From Mycobacterium persicum (GTDB lineage: Bacteria > Actinomycetota > Actinomycetes > Mycobacteriales > Mycobacteriaceae), in assembly GCF_002086675.1 (NCBI RefSeq), contig NZ_MVIF01000068.1, positions 1 to 32,728 of the forward strand: DNA of 32,728 nucleotides. Direction: 5' to 3'. Positions 16,328 to 25,190 of this stretch are shown here, piece by piece. The stretch's first letter is position 1. Each line of letters opens with the position of its first letter. The position numbers and the translations under genes are program-made. Below the pieces are notes generated by a model, which did no database searches, was not told where the DNA came from, and saw only the letters and a list, made by a program, of their open reading frames with translations.

Positions 16328-17205
16328 ACCGCAACAGTTTCTATGGCCCGCTGAGCGATCCGGCCGGCGATGCCGGGCATCTGGAGCACCCCGCGCGAGT
16401 CGGGTTCTTCACCGACACCTCGGTGTGCATCGGCTGCAAGGCCTGCGAGGTGGCCTGCAAGGAATGGAACCGGGTGCCCGACGACGGCTTCAACCTGCTG
16501 GGGATGTCGTTCGACAACACCGGCATGCTCAGCGCAAACACCTGGCGGCACGTGGCGTTCATCGAGCAGCCGGCTACCGACCTCGGCATCCCGAAATTCG
16601 AGCGCCCCGGCGCGTCGGCCGACCCGCAGTCCCGCACAGACTTTCGCTGGCTGATGAGCTCCGACGTGTGCAAACATTGCACCCATGCCGGATGTCTGGA
16701 TGTCTGTCCGACGGGCGCGCTGTTCCGCACCGAGTTCGGCACTGTCGTTGTGCAGCAAGACATTTGCAACGGCTGCGGGTATTGCGTGTCCGGTTGTCCG
16801 TACGGGGTGATCGACCGCCGCGAGGGTGACGGCCGGGCGTGGAAGTGCACCCTATGCTACGACCGGCTGCAGGACGGGCTGGAACCGGCGTGCGCCAAGG
16901 CCTGCCCCACCGACTCCATCCAGTTCGGCCCGCTCGACGAACTGCGGGAGCGCGCCGCCCGCCGGGTCGAGCAGCTGCATGAGCGCGGCGTGACCGAGGC
17001 GCGGTTGTACGGTCACGATCCCGACGACGGCGTCGGCGGCGACGGTGCGTTCTTCCTGCTCCTGGACGAGCCCGAGGTCTACGGATTGCCGCCGGATCCG
17101 GTGGTGCCCACCCGCGATTTGCCGGCCATGTGGCGCTACGCCGGGATGGCCGCGTCGGCGCTGGTGGCCGCCGCGGTGTCGGCGTTCGTTGGGAGACGGC
17201 TATGA
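16324..17205 (+). CDS. fdnH: Formate dehydrogenase iron-sulfur (beta) subunit
   Basis: A 293-residue four-cluster ferredoxin-type subunit. The Cys groups are CIGCKACEVAC (from residue 37), CKHCTHAGCLDVC, CNGCGYCVSGC and CTLCYDRLQDGLEPACAKAC, for four [4Fe-4S] clusters that wire the Sec site to the membrane. A C-terminal hydrophobic helix (MAASALVAAAVSAFVG) anchors it, as in FdnH. The start is TTG 16324, overlapping the fdnG stop (TTGA); the next in-frame starts would delete conserved sequence. It ends in an ATGA overlap with the membrane subunit, so all three are coupled. Confidence 0.94.
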   Translation: MNRNSFYGPLSDPAGDAGHLEHPARVGFFTDTSVCIGCKACEVACKEWNRVPDDGFNLLGMSFDNTGMLSANTWRHVAFIEQPATDLGIPKFERPGASADPQSRTDFRWLMSSDVCKHCTHAGCLDVCPTGALFRTEFGTVVVQQDICNGCGYCVSGCPYGVIDRREGDGRAWKCTLCYDRLQDGLEPACAKACPTDSIQFGPLDELRERAARRVEQLHERGVTEARLYGHDPDDGVGGDGAFFLLLDEPEVYGLPPDPVVPTRDLPAMWRYAGMAASALVAAAVSAFVGRRL

Positions 17206-18158
17206 CCCGGGGGGCGGGCAGCGGGCGGGAACAGCTAGCCGTGCCCCGAGCGGAGTTCCGGTCGTATTACGGGCGTCCGGTGCTCAAACCACCGGTGTGG
17301 GAGTGGAAGATCGCGGCCTACCTGTTCTCCGGTGGCCTGTCGGCGGGTTCGGCGCTGCTGGCCGCCGGCGCCGATCTGACCGAGCGTCCGGCGCTGTGCC
17401 GAGTCAGCCGAGTCGGGGCGCTGGCCAGCCTCCTGGCCAGCATGTACTTCCTCGTCGCCGACCTCGGCCGCCCCGAGCGGTTCCACCACATGCTGCGGGT
17501 GGCCAAGCCGAGCTCGCCGATGAGCGTCGGCACCTGGATTCTGACCGCCTACGGGCCGGGCGCCGGGCTGGCCGGGGCCGCCGCGCTCATGCCGGCGGCG
17601 CTGCGGCGCACCGGGGTCGGAGCGCTCGTGCGCTGGTTGGCACGCCCGGCCGGACTCTCGGCGGCGGCCGTCGCACCCGGCGTCGCCTCCTACACCGCGG
17701 TCCTGCTGTCGCAGACCGCCGTCCCCGCCTGGCACGAGGCACACCCGTATCTGCCCTTCGTCTTCACCGGCTCGGCCGCAGCCAGCGGCGGCGGCTGGGG
17801 CATGGTGCTGGCGCCCGTGGCCGAGGCCGGTCCGGCGCGGCGACTGGCGGTCGTGGGCGCCGGGCTGGAGATCGCGGCGTCGCGGCTGCTGGAGCAACGG
17901 CTGGGGCTGGCCGCCGAGGCGTACACCACGGGAAAGCCGCACCGGCTGCGCAAGTGGGCGGAGTACCTGACGATCGGCGGGGCGCTGGGCACGGCGGCGG
18001 CGGGCCGGAGCCGGTTCGCGGCGACGCTGTGCGGGCTGGCGCTACTCACCGGCAGTGCGCTGCAGCGGTTCGGCGTGTTCGAGGCCGGCGTGGAATCCAC
18101 CAGGGATCCGAAATATGTGGTGGTGCCGCAGCGCGAAAGGCTCGATTCCGGCAAGTGA
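17202..18158 (+). CDS. nrfD: NrfD/PsrC-family membrane subunit of formate dehydrogenase
   Basis: A 318-residue polytopic protein with several hydrophobic helices (AAYLFSGGLSAGSALLAAG, ALASLLASMYFLVADLG, TAYGPGAGLAGAAALMPAA, VASYTAVLLSQTAVPAW and others). WEWKIAAYLFSGGLSAGS and LGRPERFHHMLRVAKPSSPMS are NrfD hallmarks. It replaces the cytochrome b subunit (FdnI) used by E. coli and, by family knowledge, exchanges electrons with quinone without haem. The ATG at 17202 overlaps the fdnH stop. It ends 16 nt from the convergent YqeY gene, with no clear terminator between. Confidence 0.9.
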   Translation: MTRGAGSGREQLAVPRAEFRSYYGRPVLKPPVWEWKIAAYLFSGGLSAGSALLAAGADLTERPALCRVSRVGALASLLASMYFLVADLGRPERFHHMLRVAKPSSPMSVGTWILTAYGPGAGLAGAAALMPAALRRTGVGALVRWLARPAGLSAAAVAPGVASYTAVLLSQTAVPAWHEAHPYLPFVFTGSAAASGGGWGMVLAPVAEAGPARRLAVVGAGLEIAASRLLEQRLGLAAEAYTTGKPHRLRKWAEYLTIGGALGTAAAGRSRFAATLCGLALLTGSALQRFGVFEAGVESTRDPKYVVVPQRERLDSGK

Positions 18159-18174
18159 TCTTGGAGAAGGGCCG

Positions 18175-18639
18175 CTACAGCCGTTCTTTGACCGCCGCCG
18201 ACAAGCGGGCCCCGTCTGCTTTGCCCTCGGCGATCTCGGTGGCGAACTTCATGACCAGGCCCATCTGCTTCATGGTGGGCCGATGCCCGAGCTGTTCGGC
18301 CACTTGGGCGATGGCGGTGTCGGCGACGTCGGCCACTTCTGCCTCGGTGAGCGGCGTGGGCAGATACTCGTCGATGATCCGGGCTTCCGCGTGCTCGTTG
18401 GCGGCCAGCTCACCCCGCCCGTTCTGGGTGTAGATCTCGGCCGCCTCGCCACGTTTACGGGATTCCCTGGCCAGCACCTTGAGCACCTCGTCGTCGGAGA
18501 GCTCCTTGGCCTGCTTGCCCGATACTTCCTCGGTCTGGATTGCGGCCAGCACCATGCGTAGGGTCGCAGTTCGCAACTTATCCTGCGATTTCATCGCTTC
18601 GGTCAGGTCGGCCCGAAGCCGCGATTTGAGTTCCGCCAT
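18175..18639 (-). CDS. GatB/YqeY domain protein
   Basis: A 154-residue YqeY protein: LKSRLRADLTEAMKSQDKLR at the start, TLRMVLAAIQTEEVSG, then the helical tail-domain related to GatB (IIDEYLPTPLTEAEVADVAD, LGHRPTMKQMGLVMKF). The family is linked to tRNA-dependent amidation but its exact role is unproven. The start at ATG 18639 matches family length; the reading could extend upstream to 18711 but that part is not YqeY-like. It corresponds to Rv3688c in M. tuberculosis, from memory, and opens the conserved MoxR2 neighbourhood. Confidence 0.9.
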   Translation of the reverse strand: MAELKSRLRADLTEAMKSQDKLRTATLRMVLAAIQTEEVSGKQAKELSDDEVLKVLARESRKRGEAAEIYTQNGRGELAANEHAEARIIDEYLPTPLTEAEVADVADTAIAQVAEQLGHRPTMKQMGLVMKFATEIAEGKADGARLSAAVKERL

Positions 18640-18775
18640 GGCAGAGACGCTACGCGGGTTGTTTTCGGAGGTTGCCGAACCCGACACCAAGACCGGAAGA
18701 CGTACCCGCATTGAGAAATGCGCAGACCGCCGACAGGATGGAGCCCATGACCAACGACGACAGCCGCCACATCCG

Positions 18776-20014
18776 GTGAGTACGCTGCCGCCGAGTTATC
18801 CGGTTGACCCGCCGGCCGAGACCCCCGGGTACGTACCGGCCGGGTACCCACCATTAGGCGCCGGCTATCCGCCGCCACCATCGCAGCCGCCGGGCTACGG
18901 CGCCCCACCGCCGGGATACGGCCCGCCGCCCGGTTACGGCATGCCACCGGGTTACGGTCCCCCGCCGCCCGGCTACGGCGCTCCGCCCGGATATGGTGCG
19001 CCGCCACCGGGATATGGCCCGCCCCTGGTTCCCGGGGCAGTCAAACCCGGAATCATCCCGCTGCGGCCGTTGACCTTGAGCGATATCTACAACGGCGCGG
19101 TCGGCTACATCCGCACCAACCCGAAGGCGACGCTGGGTCTGACCGCGATCGTCGTGGTGATCATGCAGGTCATCACGTTGATCGCCACGGTCGGACCGCT
19201 GACGGCCCTCAACCAACTGAAAACCCAGCCGTCAACCGAGCTGAGTCTGGGCGTCTTCGGCGCCTGGATGGGTTCGGTCGCGGCCAGTGGTCTGGTCACC
19301 TGGCTGGGCGGCATGCTGCTGAGCGGAATCCTCACCGTCGTCGTCGGGCGCGCGGTGTTCGGGTCTCCCATCACGATCAGCGAGGCGTGGGCCCGGGTCC
19401 GCGGGCGCGTACTGGCACTGATCGGGCTGGCCTTGCTGGAAGCCGCCGGGATGGTGGCGCTCGCGGGGCTGGTGGTGGTCATCCTGGTCGGGGTCGGGGC
19501 CGCGATCAACGGTGCGGCGGCGGTCCTGGTCGGCATCCCGCTGCTGCTGCTGGTCGGGTTGCTGCTGGCCTACCTGTACACCATGTTGGTGTTCGCGCCG
19601 GTGCTGATCGTGTTGGAGCGACTGCCGCTGGTCGACGCGGTCACCAGATCGTTCCGGCTGGTCCGCGGCGGGTTCTGGCGGGTCCTGGGCATCCGGTTAC
19701 TGACGGCCCTGGTGGTGGGACTGGTTGGCGGTGCGGTCGCGGCGCCCTTCAGCATCGCGAGCCAGATCTTGCTGGGGGTCACCGCGTCGGAAGGCTCCAT
19801 CACTATGCTGCTCGTCGGCACGACGCTGTCGGCCGTCGGCTCGGCGATCAGCCAGATCATCACCGCACCGTTCACCGCCGGAGTTGTCGTGCTGCTCTAC
19901 ACCGATCGCCGCATGCGCGCCGAGGCTTTCGATCTGGTGCTGCAGACCGGTGCCGCCGGTGGGCCCGCCGCGGTGGAGTCCACCGACAACCTGTGGCTCA
20001 CGCGGCCTTGCTGA
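18776..20014 (+). CDS. Pro/Gly/Tyr-rich multi-pass membrane protein (Rv3689-like)
   Basis: A 412-residue protein. Residues 1-90 are rich in Pro, Gly and Tyr with seven PPGYG copies, a disordered cytoplasmic or surface tail. After LRPLTLSDIYNGAVGYIRTNP come about six hydrophobic segments (LGLTAIVVVIMQVITLIATV, WLGGMLLSGILTVVVG, LALIGLALLEAAGMVALAGL and later ones), similar to glycerophosphoryl-diester-phosphodiesterase-type membrane domains. I chose GTG 18776; no Shine-Dalgarno precedes it. An ATG at 18747 with GGATGGAG ahead opens a 10-codon frame ending exactly on this GTG, so the true N-terminus may be frame-shifted. It is first of the rightward block with DUF4129, DUF4350, MoxR and DUF58 genes. 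Confidence 0.82.
   Translation: MSTLPPSYPVDPPAETPGYVPAGYPPLGAGYPPPPSQPPGYGAPPPGYGPPPGYGMPPGYGPPPPGYGAPPGYGAPPPGYGPPLVPGAVKPGIIPLRPLTLSDIYNGAVGYIRTNPKATLGLTAIVVVIMQVITLIATVGPLTALNQLKTQPSTELSLGVFGAWMGSVAASGLVTWLGGMLLSGILTVVVGRAVFGSPITISEAWARVRGRVLALIGLALLEAAGMVALAGLVVVILVGVGAAINGAAAVLVGIPLLLLVGLLLAYLYTMLVFAPVLIVLERLPLVDAVTRSFRLVRGGFWRVLGIRLLTALVVGLVGGAVAAPFSIASQILLGVTASEGSITMLLVGTTLSAVGSAISQIITAPFTAGVVVLLYTDRRMRAEAFDLVLQTGAAGGPAAVESTDNLWLTRPC
18887..19023 (+). repeat. Coding tandem repeats, PPGYG units
   Basis: Seven imperfect copies of a 15-21 base unit encoding PPGYG plus one or two residues. The tract is likely to vary in length between strains. Confidence 0.85.
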
Positions 20015-20038
20015 TCGACTGGTGAGGACTGACTGACC

Positions 20039-20689
20039 ATGCCTTCCATCGACATCGACCGCGATGCCGCCCATCAGGCAGCACAGCATGAGCTCGACAA
20101 ACCGATCTACCCCAAGCCGTCGCTGTCGACGGCTTTCAGCGACTGGCTCAACGAGCAGTTGTACCGGCTGTTGGAGAAGGGCGCTTCGGTGTCCGGCGGC
20201 TGGTTCACCCTGACGGTGGTGTTTATCCTGGCGGTGATCGCGGTGATCGTCGCCGTCCACATCGCCCGCCGCACCATGCGCACCAACCGCGGCGGTGACT
20301 ACCAGCTGTTCGAAGCCGGCCAACTCACCGCGGCCCAGCATAGAGCTACGGCTGAAGCGTTTGCGGCCCAAGGTAATTGGGCCGCAGCTATCCGGCACCG
20401 GCTGCGCGCGGTCGCGCGCGAGCTCGAAGAGACCGGCGTGCTGAACCCGGCTCCCGGACGCACCGCCAACGAGCTGGCCACCGACGCGGGCGCGGCCCTG
20501 CCTCACCTGGCTGGCGAATTGGCCCGGGCAGCAACGGCTTTCAATGACGTCACCTACGGCGAGCGGCCCGGAACTCAAGATTCCTACCGGCTGATCGCCG
20601 ACCTGGATGACCACCTGCGATCACGTGCTCATGCCTCGTCTGCGGTGGAACGGCCCACCGCGCCCGATTCCTGGGCGCAGGTCCGGTGA
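20039..20689 (+). CDS. DUF4129 membrane protein (Rv3690-like)
   Basis: A 216-residue protein with one membrane helix (WFTLTVVFILAVIAVIVAVHIA, about 59-80) and a C-terminal DUF4129 domain (AEAFAAQGNWAAAIRHRLRAVARELEE, then GRTANELATDAG). DUF4129 proteins neighbour MoxR/DUF58 genes and transglutaminase-like proteins throughout bacteria; their role is unknown. The gene lies 24 nt after the Pro-rich membrane protein and overlaps the next gene in TGATG. Confidence 0.85.
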   Translation: MPSIDIDRDAAHQAAQHELDKPIYPKPSLSTAFSDWLNEQLYRLLEKGASVSGGWFTLTVVFILAVIAVIVAVHIARRTMRTNRGGDYQLFEAGQLTAAQHRATAEAFAAQGNWAAAIRHRLRAVARELEETGVLNPAPGRTANELATDAGAALPHLAGELARAATAFNDVTYGERPGTQDSYRLIADLDDHLRSRAHASSAVERPTAPDSWAQVR

Positions 20690-21822
20690 TGCCGGCACCG
20701 GGTATCACCCGGCGACGGCGTCCGTGGCGGCCGTGGCGTGGCATGGTGCTCGCGCTGGTCGCGATCATCCTCGTCGCCGCCGTCGGCACCTACCTGACCG
20801 CGCCGCGGCCCGGCGGCATGATGGATCCCGCGGCCACCAACTCCTCCGGCGCCCATGCGCTGGTGACGTTGCTGCGCGACGGCGGCGTCGAGGTCGTCGT
20901 CGCCAATACGGTCGCCGACGTCGAACGCTTAGCCCGCGCCGACTCGCTGCTGCTGGTGGCCCAGACTCAATACCTGACCGACAGCGCACTGCTGCAACGG
21001 CTGGCACAAGCCCCCGGTGACCTGTTCCTGGTCGAACCCACCGCGCGAGCCCGCAGGGCGCTCACCCCGAAACTGCGCATCACCGCGGCCGAGCAATTCG
21101 CGTCCCAGCCGAAATGCCCGCTGCGCGAAGCCAATCGGGCCGGAAAAGTGCATTTCGGGCCCAGCGATGCCTACCAGCCCAGGGACGATCTGGACGTGGT
21201 CAGCTGTTACGGCGGGGCATTGGTCCGCTATCGCGACGCCGGGCGAACCGTCACGGTGGTCGGCAGTAGCGACTTCATGACAAACGGCGGCCTGCTCGAA
21301 GAGGGCAACGCCGCGCTGGCGATGAATCTCGCGGGCGACCGGCCACGGCTGGTCTGGTACGCGCCACACCGCGTCGAGGGACAGACGTCGGAGCCCGGTT
21401 CGCTGTCCGACCTGATCCCGACAAACGTGACGTGGATCGTCTGGCAGCTGTGGCTGGTGGTGCTGCTGGCGGCACTCTGGAAGGGGCGCCGGCTGGGCCC
21501 GCTGGTGGCCGAAGCGATACCCGTGGTGGTGCGCGCATCGGAGACGGTCGAGGGCCGCGGCCGGCTGTACCGGTCCCGGCGAGCCCGCGATCGCGCCGCC
21601 GAGGCGCTGCGCACCGCCACGCTGCAGCGGCTGCTGCCGCGGCTGGGTATCGGCCCGGGCACCGACCCGCCGGCGGTGGTGCTGACCGTGGCCCGGCGCA
21701 GCGGGGCCGACCCGGAATTCATTCGATACCACTTGTACGGCCCACCACCGGCCACCGACCAGGATCTACTACACCTCGCCCGCGCGCTCGACGACATCGA
21801 AAGGCAGGTCACCCACTCGTGA
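20689..21822 (+). CDS. DUF4350 membrane protein (Rv3691-like)
   Basis: A 377-residue protein with an N-terminal helix (GMVLALVAIILVAAVGTYLTA), an extracytoplasmic DUF4350 domain with GAHALVTLLRDGGVEVVVA and VVGSSDFMTNGGLLEEGNAALAMNL, a second helix (WIVWQLWLVVLLAALW, about 245) and a basic cytoplasmic tail. The fold resembles GATase-like/ThuA-type periplasmic domains of the MoxR operons. Start ATG 20689 gives a TGATG junction; GTG 20686 is one codon earlier. The end overlaps moxR2 (GTGA). Confidence 0.85.
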   Translation: MPAPGITRRRRPWRPWRGMVLALVAIILVAAVGTYLTAPRPGGMMDPAATNSSGAHALVTLLRDGGVEVVVANTVADVERLARADSLLLVAQTQYLTDSALLQRLAQAPGDLFLVEPTARARRALTPKLRITAAEQFASQPKCPLREANRAGKVHFGPSDAYQPRDDLDVVSCYGGALVRYRDAGRTVTVVGSSDFMTNGGLLEEGNAALAMNLAGDRPRLVWYAPHRVEGQTSEPGSLSDLIPTNVTWIVWQLWLVVLLAALWKGRRLGPLVAEAIPVVVRASETVEGRGRLYRSRRARDRAAEALRTATLQRLLPRLGIGPGTDPPAVVLTVARRSGADPEFIRYHLYGPPPATDQDLLHLARALDDIERQVTHS

Positions 21823-22796
21823 CACAACCCGCTCCCACCCAATCCGCGCCCGCGGACTCGGCACGCGAAGCATTGCTGGGGTTACGTGCCGAGATCGGCA
21901 AGGCCGTCGTCGGACAGGACGGTGTGATCAGCGGCTTGGTGATCGCGCTGCTGTGCCGCGGCCACGTGCTACTGGAAGGCGTTCCCGGAGTGGCGAAGAC
22001 GCTGATGGTCCGGGCCATGTCCGCCGCGTTGCAGCTGGAGTTCAAGCGGGTGCAGTTCACCCCCGACCTGATGCCCGGCGACGTCACCGGTTCGCTGGTC
22101 TATGACTCGCGCAGCGCCGAATTCACCTTCCGGCCGGGCCCGGTGTTCACCAATCTGCTGCTCGCCGACGAGATCAACCGCACGCCGCCCAAAACGCAGG
22201 CCGCGCTGCTCGAGGCCATGGAAGAGCGTCAGGTCAGCGTGGAAGGCCAGGCCAAACTGCTGCCGGACCCGTTCATCGTGGCGGCCACGCAGAACCCGAT
22301 CGAATACGAAGGCACCTATCAGCTGCCCGAGGCCCAGCTCGACCGTTTCCTGATGAAGCTCAACGTCACGCTGCCGGCCCGCGACTCCGAGATCGCCATC
22401 CTGGGCCGGCACGCGCACGGCTTCGACCCGCGCGACCTGTCGGCGATCAGGCCGGTGGCCGGGGCGGCTGAGCTGACCGCCGGGCGCGAGGCGGTTCGTC
22501 AGGTGCTGATCGCCGACGAGGTCCTGGGCTACATCGTCGACATCGTCGGGGCCACCCGCTCCTCGCCCGCACTGCAGCTCGGTGTGTCGCCCCGCGGGGC
22601 AACGGCGCTGCTGGGCACCGCCCGGTCGTGGGCGTGGTTGTCCGGGCGTAACTACGTCACTCCCGACGACGTGAAGGCCATGGCGCGCCCCACGCTGCGG
22701 CATCGGATCATGTTGCGTCCGGAAGCCGAGCTCGAAGGGGCCACACCCGACGGCGTGCTGGACGGGATACTGGCGTCGGTTCCGGTGCCCCGCTAG
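21819..22796 (+). CDS. moxR2: MoxR-family AAA+ ATPase
   Basis: A 325-residue AAA+ protein. Walker A is GVPGVAKT (54-61), Walker B LLLADEINRTPPKTQ (113-127) with Asp117 and Glu118, sensor 1 in VAATQNPIEYEGTYQLPEAQLDRF, plus the C-terminal lid. MoxR ATPases act as chaperones that mature or regulate partners, often with VWA or DUF58 proteins; the DUF58 gene follows directly. The GTG at 21819 overlaps the DUF4350 stop. Gene order equals the moxR2 locus of M. tuberculosis, from memory. Confidence 0.92.
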   Translation: MTQPAPTQSAPADSAREALLGLRAEIGKAVVGQDGVISGLVIALLCRGHVLLEGVPGVAKTLMVRAMSAALQLEFKRVQFTPDLMPGDVTGSLVYDSRSAEFTFRPGPVFTNLLLADEINRTPPKTQAALLEAMEERQVSVEGQAKLLPDPFIVAATQNPIEYEGTYQLPEAQLDRFLMKLNVTLPARDSEIAILGRHAHGFDPRDLSAIRPVAGAAELTAGREAVRQVLIADEVLGYIVDIVGATRSSPALQLGVSPRGATALLGTARSWAWLSGRNYVTPDDVKAMARPTLRHRIMLRPEAELEGATPDGVLDGILASVPVPR

Positions 22797-24118
22797 TGGT
22801 CCTGACCGGACGTACCGGACTGCTGGCGCTGATCTGCGTCCTGCCGATCGCGTTGGCCCCTTGGCCGGCAAGGGCTTTCGTCATCTTGCTGGCGGTGCTG
22901 ATGACGGCCGTGGTCATCGACATCGCCCTGGCGGCCAGCCCCCGCACATTGCGCTTCACCCGCTCCGCCGACAGCTCGATCCGGCTGGGCCAGCCCGCGG
23001 ATGCCGGCCTGTCCGTTCACAACGAGGGCCGGCGCCGGTTTCGCGGCCGTGTTCGCGACGCCTGGCCGCCCAGCGCCCGCGGCGAACCGCGCAGCCACCA
23101 GATCACTATCGGCGGCGGCGAGCGACAGCAGCTAACCACCCAGTTGCGGCCGGTTCGCCGCGGCGACCAGCGCGCGGCCGTGGTCACCGCCAGATCGCTC
23201 GGACCGCTGGGCTTGGCGGGCCGCCAAAGTTCGCAACCGGTTCCGGGCAAGGTCCGGGTGCTGCCGCCGTTTCTGTCGCGCAAGCACCTGCCGTCGCGGC
23301 TGGCCAAACTGCGTGAGATCGACGGGTTGTTGCCGACGCTGATCCGCGGGCAAGGCACCGAATTCGACTCGCTGCGCGAATATGTCGTCGGCGACGACGT
23401 CCGCTCAATCGACTGGCGCGCGACGGCCCGTCGCTCCGACGTGATGGTGCGCACCTGGAGGCCCGAGCGGGACCGGCGGGTGGTGCTGGTGCTCGACACC
23501 GGGCGGATGGCGGCGGGGCGGGTCGGCGTCGACCCCACTGCCGCCGATCCCGCCGGATGGCCCCGACTGGACTGGTCGATGGATGCCGCGCTGCTGTTGG
23601 CGGCGCTGGCGTCGCGGGCCGGCGACCACGTCGACTTCCTGGCCCATGACCGGGTGAGCCGGGCGGCAGTTTTCGGGGCGTCGCGCACCGAACTGCTGGC
23701 CCAACTGGTCGACGCGATGGCGCCGCTGCACCCGGCGCTCGTCGAATCAGATTGGCGGGCAATGATTTCCGCAATCCTACGGCGCACCCGGCGCCGGTCG
23801 CTGGTGGTGCTGCTGACCGACCTCAACGCCACCGCCCTCGACGAGGGTCTGCTGCCGGTGCTGCCGCAGCTGTCGGCCAAACACCATGTGGTGGTGGCCG
23901 CCGTCGCCGACCCGCGCGTCGACGAACTGGCCATCGGGCGGTCCGACGCGGCAGCGGTCTACGACGCGGCCGCCGCCGAACGCGCCCGCAACGACCGTCG
24001 GGCTATCGCGTCGCGACTGCGCCGCAGCGGAGTGGACGTCGTCGACGCGCCGCCTGCCGAGCTTGCACCGGCGCTGGCGGATCGTTATCTGGCGATGAAA
24101 GCGACTGGCCGGCTTTAG
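22796..24118 (+). CDS. DUF58 protein (Rv3693-like), MoxR partner
   Basis: A 440-residue protein. Two N-terminal membrane helices (LLALICVLPIALAPWPARAFVILLAVLMTAVVIDIALA) precede a beta-rich part and the DUF58 core (GQGTEFDSLREYVVGDDVRSIDW, then VMVRTWRPERDRRVVLVLDTG). The C-terminal part is VWA-like (VVLVLDTGRMAAG; LVVLLTDLNATALDEG), a likely metal-dependent adhesion or assembly fold served by the MoxR ATPase. The GTG start at 22796 shares one base with the moxR2 stop. It ends before a short convergent gap with the SpoIIM gene. Confidence 0.9.
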   Translation: MVLTGRTGLLALICVLPIALAPWPARAFVILLAVLMTAVVIDIALAASPRTLRFTRSADSSIRLGQPADAGLSVHNEGRRRFRGRVRDAWPPSARGEPRSHQITIGGGERQQLTTQLRPVRRGDQRAAVVTARSLGPLGLAGRQSSQPVPGKVRVLPPFLSRKHLPSRLAKLREIDGLLPTLIRGQGTEFDSLREYVVGDDVRSIDWRATARRSDVMVRTWRPERDRRVVLVLDTGRMAAGRVGVDPTAADPAGWPRLDWSMDAALLLAALASRAGDHVDFLAHDRVSRAAVFGASRTELLAQLVDAMAPLHPALVESDWRAMISAILRRTRRRSLVVLLTDLNATALDEGLLPVLPQLSAKHHVVVAAVADPRVDELAIGRSDAAAVYDAAAAERARNDRRAIASRLRRSGVDVVDAPPAELAPALADRYLAMKATGRL

Positions 24119-24146
24119 TTTTCGGCCCCCGAGTGTGAATTGTGCT

Positions 24147-24161
24147 ACGCCCGCGCGGCGT
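24147..24161. terminator. Short GC hairpin between convergent genes
   Basis: ACGCC, loop CGCGC, GGCGT lies in the 79-bp gap between the DUF58 and SpoIIM genes. It could serve both strands; it is weak and has no T-tract. Confidence 0.3.
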
Positions 24162-24197
24162 GTCGCGTCGCCCGATTCACTGTCGCGGCAGTGGGCC

Positions 24198-25190
24198 TCA
24201 GCCGGTGGGCACCACGTCGGGAGCGTCCTCGATGTCGCCGGTCTCCCCGGCCCTGGCGGCGCGACGGCCGAAGTACCCGATGTAGAAAACGAACGCGGCC
24301 TCGGCCAAGAGGCCGATGGCGATCCGGACGAAGGTCGGCAACGGTGACGGCGTCACCATCGCTTCGATCAGCCCGGACACCAGCAATACCCCCACCAGGC
24401 CCACCGCCACCGACACCACGCCGCGGCCCTGCTCGGCCAGGACTTGTCCGCGCGGCCGGTCACCGGGGGCGATCACCGACCAGCCCAGCCGCATCCCGGT
24501 AGCGGCGGCCAGGAACACCGCCGTCAGCTCGAGCAGTCCATGCGGAATCAGCAGACCGAGTAGCAAACCACCTCTGCCAGCTGCGAACATCAAGCCGGCG
24601 ATCACTCCGACGTTGGCCGCGTTCTGGAAGAGCACCAGCGGTATCGGCAGGCCCAGCACGACCGACATCGCGATGCACTTGGCGGCCACCCAGGAATTGT
24701 TCACCCAGACCTGCAGCGCGAACGACGTTGCCGGGTGCTCGCTGTAATACGACTCGACGTCGTGGTTGACCAATTCGTTGATCTCGCCCGGAGTTCCGAT
24801 GACCGACTGCACCTCGGAACTGCCGGCCACCCAGAATGCGATCAGCACCACGACGGCGAAGAACGCCACCGCCGTCGCCAACCACCACCGCCAGGCGCGG
24901 TAGGCGACGACCGGGAAGGACACGGTCCAGAACCGGACGAAGGTACTGGTCAGCGGCGCATGCGCGCCCGTGACCGCGGCCCGCGCGCGGGCGACCAGGC
25001 TCGACAGCCGGCCGACCAGCAGCGAATCCGACGACACCGACCGCAGCATCGACAGGTGCGTCGACACGCGCTGGTACAGCTCGACGAGCTCGTCGATCTC
25101 GGCACCGGTCAGCGAGCGACGCTTTTTGACCAACTGGTCGAGGCGATCCCAGGTGCCGCGGTGGGTCAGCAAGAACGCGTCGACGTCCAC
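24198..25190 (-). CDS. Stage II sporulation protein M (SpoIIM)-like membrane protein (Rv3694c-like)
   Basis: A 330-residue protein with a helical cytoplasmic N-terminal part (VDVDAFLLTHRGTWDRLDQL, TGAEIDELVELYQRVSTHLS) and five to six membrane helices, including the SpoIIM core (SFALQVWVNNSWVAAKCIAM and GLLLGLLIPHGLLELTAVFLA). In mycobacteria it accompanies moxR2 and is not tied to sporulation. I chose GTG 25190 because family similarity begins exactly there; upstream in-frame sequence runs to 25367 in DNA that looks foreign. In M. tuberculosis a divergent RDD-family gene follows; here it is absent. Confidence 0.88.
   Translation of the reverse strand: MDVDAFLLTHRGTWDRLDQLVKKRRSLTGAEIDELVELYQRVSTHLSMLRSVSSDSLLVGRLSSLVARARAAVTGAHAPLTSTFVRFWTVSFPVVAYRAWRWWLATAVAFFAVVVLIAFWVAGSSEVQSVIGTPGEINELVNHDVESYYSEHPATSFALQVWVNNSWVAAKCIAMSVVLGLPIPLVLFQNAANVGVIAGLMFAAGRGGLLLGLLIPHGLLELTAVFLAAATGMRLGWSVIAPGDRPRGQVLAEQGRGVVSVAVGLVGVLLVSGLIEAMVTPSPLPTFVRIAIGLLAEAAFVFYIGYFGRRAARAGETGDIEDAPDVVPTG

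Noticed and set aside
18887..19023. CRISPR-like repeat array
   Set aside because: The periodic units are in-frame PPGYG codons, not spaced palindromic repeats.
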